A stretch of 14,736 bases of DNA from Acanthamoeba sp. SK_2022b (lineage: Eukaryota > Discosea > Longamoebia > Acanthamoebidae). Positions 7,972 to 14,736 of this stretch are shown piece by piece (positions within the stretch are counted from its first letter, which is position 1; every line of letters starts with the position of its first letter). The notes beneath the pieces were generated by a model. The model worked only from the letters and a program-made list of their open reading frames with translations. It did no database searches and had not been told where the DNA came from. The DNA is taken from contig JANDJZ010000933.1 of NCBI GenBank assembly GCA_027943245.1, forward strand, positions 1 through 14,736, read 5' to 3'. The translations under genes and the position numbers were made by a program.

Positions 7972-9231
7972 CTACATGGCGGTCGGGGGGATGCGCACCA
8001 CTACCACCGCCTTCCCCACGGTCCCATCCCATCCGGAGTCCGTGGTCAGCGGGATAGTCACACCGCCCGGCACGAAGCAGTCGTGTTTACAAGTCCCCGA
8101 CCAGTAAACGCGAGCCACAAACAGCGTTATCTCTGTTCCCGCGAGGGACACAGACGCCGACGGCCGCTTGGCTGCGTCGCAAAACGCGACGTGAACGTTG
8201 GCGGAGTAGCGCCCGTCGCTCCGCTTCACGCGTAGCGTCCAGACATACTGTCCTCGGACCACTCGATCCAAGAGCTGCACCTCACTACCCGAAGCAGGGA
8301 GGCCCGGCAGGACGAAGCGATGGTGGAGGATCGTCTGCTCATACAACTTCACGAGCTTCTGGCTAGACAGCAAGCCGCTCCGACCCACGACGTCGCAGAT
8401 GTCTTGGCCCGACATCTGCAGGTAGTCTATGCCCTCGAGCACCCCTAGTACCTGCTCCCCCAGCGTTGCTGGCTCCACCTCGGCCTTCTCGACACGATGG
8501 CGATGCCACCTCTGGACTGCGCGGAAGACGTCCACCTCGTCGATGTCTCCCGCGGTGCTGGCCACCACCTCTCCGGCCGCCGCCGCGGACAAGGCCAGCC
8601 ACTGGGCCTCGAGCTCGGGGCTGGAGTTGTTTAGAAGGGCCGGGCCGTGATGCGACACCACGGGGTCGCAGAGGGACTTGCCCAGGACGGGCGCGACGTC
8701 GAAGGCGAGGTTGAGGTGCGGCAAGATGGTGTCGATGTCCTTCTCGGCACTTAGCTCTCGCTCCACCACTTCCTTGCATAGCTCGACCTGGTACTGGTCC
8801 GCGGCCGCGTAGAGCAGCACCTGCTCGCGCACCCGACGGCTCACTTCCCGTTGTCGAGTAGCGGCAGGGTCTGCTTCTGCGGGGTTGCCTTCGGGGTGAC
8901 TGACGGTGAGGAGGCAGTCGGGGTGGAGTCGATCAGTGTAGAGGAAGTAGAGGAGGTGCCGGAACGTGCGGGCCTTCATCCCGCCCACCTCCACTTGATG
9001 CCTTAAGCGGCCATCGAGGTCCGGAGAAGGGGGCAGGCTCTCCTTGAAGCCACCATCGAGAAGGGCGACAAAAACGGGGGAGCGCGCCATAAGGAGGCTG
9101 CGGAGGGCGTAGACTGGCGTGCGCTTGGACCCTACAAGGAACTCCACGTCTGCATGTTCCTTGTTATCCACCAAGGCAGCCATCTGGTAGCTGAAGCTCC
9201 TCATATCGGCCTTTTCCATGCCTGTCATCAA
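7972..9231 (-). CDS. BTB/POZ-BACK protein with an unassigned beta-rich C-terminal domain, 419 aa, single exon
   Basis: The reading frame is intronless. The BTB fold spans about residues 15-115: ADVEFLVGSKRTPVYALRSL (27-46, the usual D-V-x-F strand and inner helix), MARSPVFVALLDGGFKES (48-65) and TFRHLLYFLYTD (89-100). A charged insert of about 25 residues follows, then helices typical of a BACK linker (about 140-315: LLYAAADQYQVELCKEVVERELS, then VFRAVQRWHRH). Residues about 325-419 are predicted beta strands (YVWTLRVKRSDGRYSANVHV and later segments) that I cannot assign; they are not Kelch repeats. BTB-BACK proteins usually serve as substrate adaptors for Cullin-3 ubiquitin ligases, with the C-terminal domain binding the substrate, but Cul3 binding is inference here. 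The start is the first ATG (9231, with a second at 9228); only 105 bp separate it from the upstream gene's stop. Confidence 0.85.
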   Translation of the reverse strand: MMTGMEKADMRSFSYQMAALVDNKEHADVEFLVGSKRTPVYALRSLLMARSPVFVALLDGGFKESLPPSPDLDGRLRHQVEVGGMKARTFRHLLYFLYTDRLHPDCLLTVSHPEGNPAEADPAATRQREVSRRVREQVLLYAAADQYQVELCKEVVERELSAEKDIDTILPHLNLAFDVAPVLGKSLCDPVVSHHGPALLNNSSPELEAQWLALSAAAAGEVVASTAGDIDEVDVFRAVQRWHRHRVEKAEVEPATLGEQVLGVLEGIDYLQMSGQDICDVVGRSGLLSSQKLVKLYEQTILHHRFVLPGLPASGSEVQLLDRVVRGQYVWTLRVKRSDGRYSANVHVAFCDAAKRPSASVSLAGTEITLFVARVYWSGTCKHDCFVPGGVTIPLTTDSGWDGTVGKAVVVVRIPPTAM

Positions 9232-9270
9232 CTGCTTGAAAGGTGTACCTTTTCTTTCTTGTTATTTTTT

Positions 9271-9276
9271 TTTATT
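9271..9276 (-). terminator. Polyadenylation signal AATAAA of the beta-helix membrane protein gene
   Basis: The minus strand reads AATAAA followed by an A/T run, about 61 nt past the stop at 9337 and only 40 bp ahead of the BTB start at 9231. Transcript end and the next promoter therefore occupy the same 105 bp. Confidence 0.6.
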
Positions 9277-9336
9277 TGTTACTTATCTGCGCATTTCCAT
9301 TTTCCATTTTTGGCCGCACTAGTACTTACTTGAGCT

Positions 9337-12300
9337 TCACATGTCATTGTCTGGTTGCTCCATCTCCACGTCCGATGCCGAGAAGTTGACGGTCCCGCCC
9401 GCGGAGGCCATTTGGCGTCGTTTCCACACGGCCACGCCCACACCGGCCGCAATCACCAAGACCACCACCAAAACCGCCACGCCGACGAGCACCGGCACCA
9501 GCACCTGCACCAGCACGTCATCACCGCCCCCACCATCCTCTCCTTTTCCTGTCGACGCATAGGGTCAGCTTGGGCTGGCGCTGCATGCGTGTGTGGTGTG
9601 CGCGAGTGTGTTTTGGTGATGTACGTGGTAAGAGCATGCCAAAGTGTGGGTCGTAGTTGACCGAGTCAAACGTTCCAGCGAATTTGAACACAAGGCGGTA
9701 GCCTTGGCCATCGGCCATTTGCTCGAGCGAGTAGTTGAAAGTCGAACCGAACGTGGTGCTGAAGACGGCAAAGTTGGGCACCTCCATGCTCAGACTGAAG
9801 TTGCCAGCGGCAAAGGACACCGAGTCGACGAGGTCCGTCATGTCCGTGGCATTGCCGAGCGAGCTCGTCGTGCGGCGCGTGACGGCTGCCTGGCTCAGCC
9901 GAAGTGACATCTCCACTTCGATGCGCCTTGTTGACACGTCGAGCTCCGGCGATTCCCTCGTCTGGTTGTCAAAGCCCCGCAGGCTCGCCAGAGTAAACGT
10001 GACCTGTCACGCGAATGTGCGTGTGATGCGTGGGCGTGGCGTGGTTAGGCACAGTGAGAGGATTACCGCGTGGTCAGAGAGGGGTCGCTGGTTACCTTTT
10101 GGAAGTTCTTGGGAATGGTGAGGACTTGTTGGTTGTAGTTAACCTCGCTCTCCTCGCGGTAGAGGCACTGCTGCAGCATCAAGCTGACGCCGTTGTCGAT
10201 CGGTTTGTCGTACTGCACGCAGAGCGCCTGGCCATTGGACTTGTCCTACGGTGTTGCCGCCGCCCCGCCACGCGTGTACGATTCATAAAGTCGCTCGACG
10301 TTGTAGCCACACGCGCCGCCAATTGGCTGTACCTTGGGCTGAGAACGGAGGTAGCTAGTGTCGTTGACAGGAATGACGAACTGTGCCTGCTCTTGCTGGC
10401 TCGTCGTGTTCAAGTAGTACACCTTGACCGCCTCGTATCGTATCTCAAGCGTGGCGCCCTACGGTGAAGGGGATTTCGCCCTGTCAGGACACGGGGCAGA
10501 GTTGCCGGAGTGACCTGAGAGGGGAAAGACGTACGGGGAAGATCTGGCCCTGATCGTCCTTGGGTTGGAGTAGACAGTCGGGCGACGTGAAGTTGAAGTT
10601 GGCCTGAGCTCCGGACACAGTCAGCTTGTTCAGGGCCACGCATTCCTGGGGGGGGGGGCGCACACACACAGGGTAAGGAATGTTCAACGTAAGGCGGCTG
10701 CATGACGCCGAGAAGAGCGAGAGCCCACCTCGAGCGTGGTGAGCCCGTAGGGCTTGTTGTTGCAGTCCCCGCAGTCAAATGGGGCACCCGGCTGACAACG
10801 GTTGCACATGTCGAGCCCCTGTTCGCATCCGACCGACAGGCCGGCTGGGTGACAGGCAACGACGCCACGCCTCATCAGTAGGAAAAGGAAAGCGCGAATG
10901 GAAGCAGGGAGGGGTACCGGCGATGTCCGTAGAGTTGGGAGACACGTAGGTCGCATTGGCGCATATGTCTGGGCTCGAGGCAATGCTGAAGCTAAAACAC
11001 GAGTCGCAGATGGCATCGCGGTACTGGTCACCAAAGTTCTCCCGCTTGTACCCGTTCCTGTGGTCGAGAGTGAGTGCTGAGCTGGAGACACGCACAGGCA
11101 CTTGCACACGCACACACGCATATCAGGGGCATTGACCTGAAGATCGAAGATCGAGTCGAGTCGATGCTGCTGTTGCTGCAGAGAGCTCCATATTCGCTCT
11201 GACCCCACACTAGGCTGTTCTTCAGCTCCAACTGACAGTTGTGCGCTCTCAGCGCTCCGCCTGTCGCGCGCATGGACCGATCCAGTGTTAGAGAGTCGTG
11301 GAACGCATCGGTCGGGTGTGCTCGAGCGAGGCCCAAGTACCGAGGTTGTACGAGATGCTGGAATTGGTGATAGAGACATTGGCCGCACAGCCAGACAGGG
11401 TGAGCATGGAGGACGTGGGCGAGTTGAAGTTGACGTTGAAGGAGGTAGAGTCGATGCGTGAGCCGGCCTGGAGCTGTTGTAGCCATACGGCAGCGCCCCA
11501 GTTGATGCTCATGTCCGAATCGACGATCGTCACGCGACTGTCGTACACCGTCATGAGCGTGGCGTTCTGGTAGGCCTGGTAGCCGTTGCTCAGGAATTTG
11601 CTGCGCAAGATCGACAGTCCCAGGTACTGACCCAGCAGAACGTTGACGCTGTTGAACCACAGTCTGAGCACTCAGTCGCACACGCCCACACGCCCCCCCC
11701 CCACACAAGAAGACAGTACTCGGGGGCTTGGTTGTAGAGGAAGACGCCGTCGATGATATTGAGCTCTGGCACGTTGAGGGCGTTGATGGCAACACCTGGG
11801 TAGGAGGCTTCGTTGGCCAGGAAGGAACCTTCGACGAGGTCGACGGTATTGCAGTCGGAGAAGAAGAGGGCGATGCCGACGCTGTTGACGAGAAAGCTGG
11901 CGTTGACGACGGAGACACCGCCCGTCACGGTCTCTATCGAGAGACCGTAGGCGTACAGGCAACCCGAGACGAGGAACACGTCGACCTCCACCCGCTCAGC
12001 GTCTTTGATGGAGACCATGAGCGAGGGCGTCAAGACCTTTTCGAACAGACACATGTGAATGGACACGTGGCGGACCGACTCGGCCGTGAGCGCGGAGTCG
12101 ACCAACATGCCGATCACGCTGACGCGGTAGAACGAAAGATGTTGCGTATCATAGATCGCAAAGGGTTGCGGCGGAGCTCCAGATGGAGGGGCATTGAAGA
12201 TGAACACTAGGGTATGGGTGAAGAAGCAAGCGGGTGAGGTGCCTTGTGATCACTTAAAAATTGTTTTAAAAACGTATGGCAACTTACGTGAGAAACTGAC

Positions 12301-12720
12301 GTTGTTGGCCTTGGAGATGTTGAACCCAAGACCGCTGACGGTGGCGCCCACGAACGAGATGGACTTGTTTGTACAGTCGGGGCAGACGAACTGCTGGGTG
12401 TAGTTTCCTGCACGGGTATTAAAAAGCCCCGAAGACACCGGTTGGCGCATTCATTCTCCCGAATAAAGGATGGCGACGTGGCGTACCTCTGGCCACATCT
12501 ACAACGTGGTTGGTATCGGTCGAGCCGGCAATGACGGCAGCCAAGGCGGTGAGATTAGTCGTGGGGTTGATCTCGTGGGTGACCTCTGTGACCACATTTT
12601 AGTGACCAATGTCGGAGGGTAAAGGTGCGGCAAACGTGTCGTACCACTGGTAACTACGGAGACGAGAAAGACCACACACGCCAGGAGAACTGTGGCCAAC
12701 TGCCTATGTGGGTCGTCCAT
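9337..12720 (-). CDS. Type I membrane glycoprotein with right-handed beta-helix-like ectodomain, 13 exons, 820 aa
   Basis: Exons: 12720-12645, 12585-12487, 12407-12288, 12206-11720, 11663-11341, 11260-11137, 11057-10918, 10844-10729, 10645-10535, 10458-10333, 10245-10096, 10003-9625, 9548-9337. All 12 junctions agree in phase and sum to 821 codons. Residues 1-25 are a signal peptide (MDDPHRQLATVLLACVVFLV...). Residues about 58-410 show the short repeated strands of a parallel beta-helix (VTHEINPTTNLTALAAVIAG, then rungs such as SISFVGATVSGLGFNISKAN, NNVSFS, VSVVNASFLVNSVGIALFFS, LSILRSKFLSNGYQAYQNAT and VSITNSSISYNLGG). A Cys-rich segment follows (about 425-515; CEQGLDMCNRCQPGAPFDCG). Next is a beta-rich stretch to about 750 with no family I can name. 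One membrane helix (about 762-792, almost all V/L/A/G) ends at KRR, and an acidic 28-residue tail ends EMEQPDNDM. About 19 N-glycosylation sites support an extracellular location. It may be an adhesin or receptor; an enzyme of the pectate-lyase fold is possible, but I see no catalytic motif. Confidence 0.8.
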
Positions 12721-13111
12721 CTTCCAAGGTGTAAGATAACTCGTCCCAAACCCAACGCGCAACCCACTGCTGGTCTCTTCGTTGAAAGTGGCGTAACAAT
12801 CCGGAGTACACGCGCCTTGTTTAGAGCGCCGTACTGGCCATGAGGTTAAACTCCGATATATGCTGTTTTAGTGATGAAACCGCAACACACAGACGCCTAA
12901 CGCAGCGAGTACTTCCGCAACCGTGCACCATCGAATCTGTAAAGATATCAATACTCCTGCCCAAGGAGTTCGAACGTGAGTGACACGCACCGCTCGTTCT
13001 TCAGCTAGTTGGTGTTGTTGGCTTTTTCCAATATCTTTCATTGAAGAAGTTTCCGTTGTGAAACACGTCAGGTTCGAAACATTGCATTCAGCACAATGAT
13101 CGAAAGGCAAC
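12721..13111. promoter_or_regulatory. Divergent intergenic region between the beta-helix gene and the G-patch gene
   Basis: This 391-bp gap separates the start codons of two divergent genes and must hold both promoters. I see no TATA box and no gene with support; an 81-codon open frame on the minus strand (12868-13113) resembles nothing. Base composition is more balanced than in the coding exons. Confidence 0.5.
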
Positions 13112-14035
13112 ATGGAGGAAACACACGCTAGCAGGCAGCAGACGTTTTCGCACTACAGACCATTCAGGAAGAAGCGATTTATCAAAGGCTCAAATGGAGA
13201 AGATATTGAAATTGATAGCGCAACAGAGGAGAGAGTGGACGAGGCCGAGCGCGCACGGCTAGGCGATGAAGTAAGTTCGTTCTACTCTAAGATGACCACT
13301 GCCACCTCTTCCCAGAAGCCACCCATGAAGCGACCAAGAACTGTCCTCTCCCGCAGCACTGCCGCATCGCCCTCGAAATCGCCACCAGCCCCCTCCACCT
13401 CTGCTGGCACATCACCGTCTGCACCAACTGCCGCTTCCTCTTCTGCTCTCGTCGCGCTGCCATCACCAAATGGCGAAGGCCACGATTTTTCACCATCTCA
13501 CTACTTCTGCCCCACGTGCAACGACCGGGTGCCATCTTCGATGCCGATGAGCCAGCACCGGACGTCCACGGTCCATCTCTTCCACTCCATCCACAAACCG
13601 ACGCCAACGTTTGGCATCCCACCCAACAACGTGGGCTACCAGATGCTGCTCCACAAGTACGACTGGGAGCAGGACAAGGGCCTCGGGGCGGAAGGCCAGG
13701 GCCGACTGGAGCCCATCCCGACGCGACTACGCGCGCCCGAAGATCGGAAGGGGGTGGGCCACGAAGCCACGCTTGCTCGACCGCTACGCATCACGCACAC
13801 CAAGTCCCGACACGGCATGGCCGAGGATCAAGAAGACGTCGAGGAGGCCCCGCTGCTGCCCAACGAAGCGCTGGCGCTCGAGCACGACAAGCCCGAGAAG
13901 AAGCCCAAGAAGAAGAAGCGGAAGCGGAAGGAGAAGCGGCAGCAGAAGCGGGACCGCGAGGGTCAGCAGCGACAGCGCGACCAGGGCCTACGCGAGGCTG
14001 TGTACAACGAATGGCCTGTTCTTGTCGCCCCCTGA
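13112..14035 (+). CDS. GPANK1: G-patch protein of the GPANK1 type, without ankyrin repeats, 307 aa, single exon
   Basis: The frame is intronless from the ATG at 13112 to TGA. Residues 1-60 are charged; 63-120 are a low-complexity Ser/Pro/Ala/Thr linker. A possible zinc-binding site follows: C133-P-T-C136 with H149, H155 and H158 in a STVHLFH context. It is followed directly by the G-patch, about 168-217: FGIPPNNVGYQMLLHKYDWE, then DKGLGAEGQGRLEPIPTRLR and ending KGVG. The order (C-x2-C, H-rich turn, GIPPxxxGYQMLL, WE, KGLG, G, PIPT, GVG) matches animal GPANK1. G-patch proteins bind and activate DEAH-box RNA helicases, so a nuclear or RNA-related role is likely. Residues 262-281 are a dense Lys/Arg block (KKPKKKKRKRKEKRQQKR), a good nuclear or nucleolar targeting signal. 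No ankyrin repeats are present where animal GPANK1 has them. A GTAAGT at 13270 looks like a donor, but no usable acceptor follows, and the frame reads through. Confidence 0.82.
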   Translation: MEETHASRQQTFSHYRPFRKKRFIKGSNGEDIEIDSATEERVDEAERARLGDEVSSFYSKMTTATSSQKPPMKRPRTVLSRSTAASPSKSPPAPSTSAGTSPSAPTAASSSALVALPSPNGEGHDFSPSHYFCPTCNDRVPSSMPMSQHRTSTVHLFHSIHKPTPTFGIPPNNVGYQMLLHKYDWEQDKGLGAEGQGRLEPIPTRLRAPEDRKGVGHEATLARPLRITHTKSRHGMAEDQEDVEEAPLLPNEALALEHDKPEKKPKKKKRKRKEKRQQKRDREGQQRQRDQGLREAVYNEWPVLVAP

Positions 14036-14453
14036 TCGTCTCTTCCACATCCACATCACTTTGTTGTACTATTGTTGGTGTTTAGTGGGCAAGTCGGCAG
14101 TCAGGCAGTCAGGCGGGCAAGCAGACATGGTGTTGTGTGTTGTGTGAGGTGTGGTGGATGGGCATAGTGATGTTTGCATGATGCATACGTGAGTGCATGG
14201 TGGGTGTATGGGTTGTGCTTGTTGATGTGGGTGTTTGAGATTGTGCATGGTGTTGTGCACGGCATTGTGGTGCATGGAAGATGGACCCGTGGTACCACTG
14301 GGTGCATCAGGGACCTCAGCAAAGAAATGGCGCTTACTTTTCTGTGGAGGGGCACTCGAAGCCAAATGGCGGCCTATCAAAACGATCAAATAAATAATAT
14401 TATTCATGTGTACACGTTTTTCTTTGCCTCTAGACCGAGGTAGAGCTAGATTG
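14036..14453. other. Convergent 3' intergenic region, G/T-rich on the plus strand
   Basis: This 418-bp gap lies between the ends of the G-patch and WD40 genes. From about 14120 to 14290 the plus strand is strongly G/T-rich with many TGGTG, TGTTG and GTGCATG words and few C. A GGCAGTCA repeat occurs twice at 14096-14111. AATAAA at 14389-14394 on the plus strand could end the G-patch transcript, though it is 350 bp past the stop. No gene is supported. Confidence 0.5.
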
Positions 14454-14736
14454 TCAACGGCTCCTGGTCTCAAAGGACCACACCCAAATCGAGCCGTCCG
14501 AAGCGGCGCCGACGAGGCGGCCGTCGGGAAGGACCACCATGGAGTTGACCTTCAGGTCCTTCGTGCCGGGCACCAACCGCCACGTGCTGCCATCGCCCTC
14601 CTGCTCCTCCTTCCCCTCCTCCTCCTTGCGCCTCTCATCCGCCGCCGCGACGCCCCACGGGCATCGCCGCCCGTACAGGGCGCCGTCGGCCTCGTCGCCG
14701 CGCGAGCGCAGGACACCGCGGTCGCTGCTGTACAGG
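14454..14736 (-). CDS. WD40-repeat protein, C-terminal end (partial at window edge)
   Basis: The minus strand has an open frame of 93 codons from the window edge to TGA at 14456-14454, with no start visible. The end is a typical WD40 blade: WRLVPGT, then VNSMVVLPDGRLVGAASDGS and IWVWSFETRSR, with the closing W-V-W in the place of the W-D motif. Before it is an inserted loop of about 15 residues, nearly all E, K and G (DERRKEEEGKEEQEGDGS). WD40 propellers are protein-binding scaffolds; without the rest of the chain no partner or pathway can be named. The stop directly after the blade suggests that this is the last blade of the propeller. Its 3' end converges with the G-patch gene. Confidence 0.75.
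   Translation of the reverse strand, partial: LYSSDRGVLRSRGDEADGALYGRRCPWGVAAADERRKEEEGKEEQEGDGSTWRLVPGTKDLKVNSMVVLPDGRLVGAASDGSIWVWSFETRSR

Noticed and set aside
10246..10332. Possible coding use of intron 10 of the beta-helix gene, which is open for 28 codons
   Set aside because: The frame ends in the TAG of the acceptor, so retention truncates the protein. A shorter intron from the inner GTACAC would be about 34 bp and out of phase.
11728..12210. 160-codon acidic plus-strand frame
   Set aside because: It is the exact antisense of beta-helix exon 4; the D/V/E-rich text is the complement of that exon's codons.
12868..13113. 81-codon minus frame between the beta-helix and G-patch genes
   Set aside because: It overlaps the divergent promoter region, resembles no family and has no matching exons upstream or downstream.
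13270..13300. GTAAGT in the G-patch gene as an intron donor
   Set aside because: The nearest AG would make an intron of about 20 bp, and the uninterrupted frame gives a sensible charged segment leading into the linker.
14090..14300. G/T-rich stretch as an internal telomere-like array
   Set aside because: No fixed repeat unit recurs in tandem. It is skewed, low-complexity 3' flanking DNA.
1..14736. A linked multi-gene system such as a biosynthetic or defence cluster
   Set aside because: The genes have separate strands and promoters and unrelated housekeeping functions. Only a loose surface/secretory theme connects three of them.

Overview
The window looks like nuclear DNA of a free-living amoeba, most probably Acanthamoeba. 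It is GC-rich and gene-dense, and its genes are cut by many short GT-AG introns (roughly 55 to 110 bp). Its products are eukaryotic: GPI mannosyltransferase, CTF8, BTB/BACK, G-patch and WD40 proteins. It also holds a secreted protein with a choice-of-anchor A (CAA) domain, the fold of the Jonah cyst-wall lectins of Acanthamoeba. The species call is inference. Exon structures were built by hand by matching splice phases, and every multi-exon model closes in frame.

Layout. (1) 1-474, minus: the 5' end of an acid ceramidase/NAAA-like lysosomal hydrolase, cut by the window edge. (2) 623-2124, minus: an 8-exon, 353-residue coiled-coil protein of unknown function. (3) 2278-2667, minus: a 2-exon CTF8 homologue (108 residues). 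(4) 2797-4647, plus: a 6-exon PIG-M (GPI mannosyltransferase I, 471 residues), divergent from CTF8 across only 129 bp. (5) 5186-7757, plus: a 5-exon, 743-residue secreted protein with a long Ser/Pro/Thr/Ala mucin-like stalk and a C-terminal CAA domain, behind a clear TATA box. (6) 7972-9231, minus: a single-exon BTB/BACK protein. (7) 9337-12720, minus: a 13-exon, 820-residue type I membrane protein with a signal peptide, a right-handed beta-helix-like region, a Cys-rich segment and one C-terminal transmembrane helix. (8) 13112-14035, plus: a GPANK1-like G-patch protein. (9) 14454-14736, minus: the 3' end of a WD40-repeat gene.

The genes are mostly unrelated housekeeping functions packed tightly, not an operon-like system. 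A loose surface/secretory theme links PIG-M (GPI anchor synthesis in the ER), the CAA wall-type protein and the beta-helix membrane glycoprotein, but nothing in the sequence shows that they work together. The least explained products are the beta-helix membrane protein, the mucin-CAA protein, the C-terminal domain of the BTB protein and the coiled-coil protein. No tRNA, rRNA, CRISPR, transposon or viral gene was recognised.
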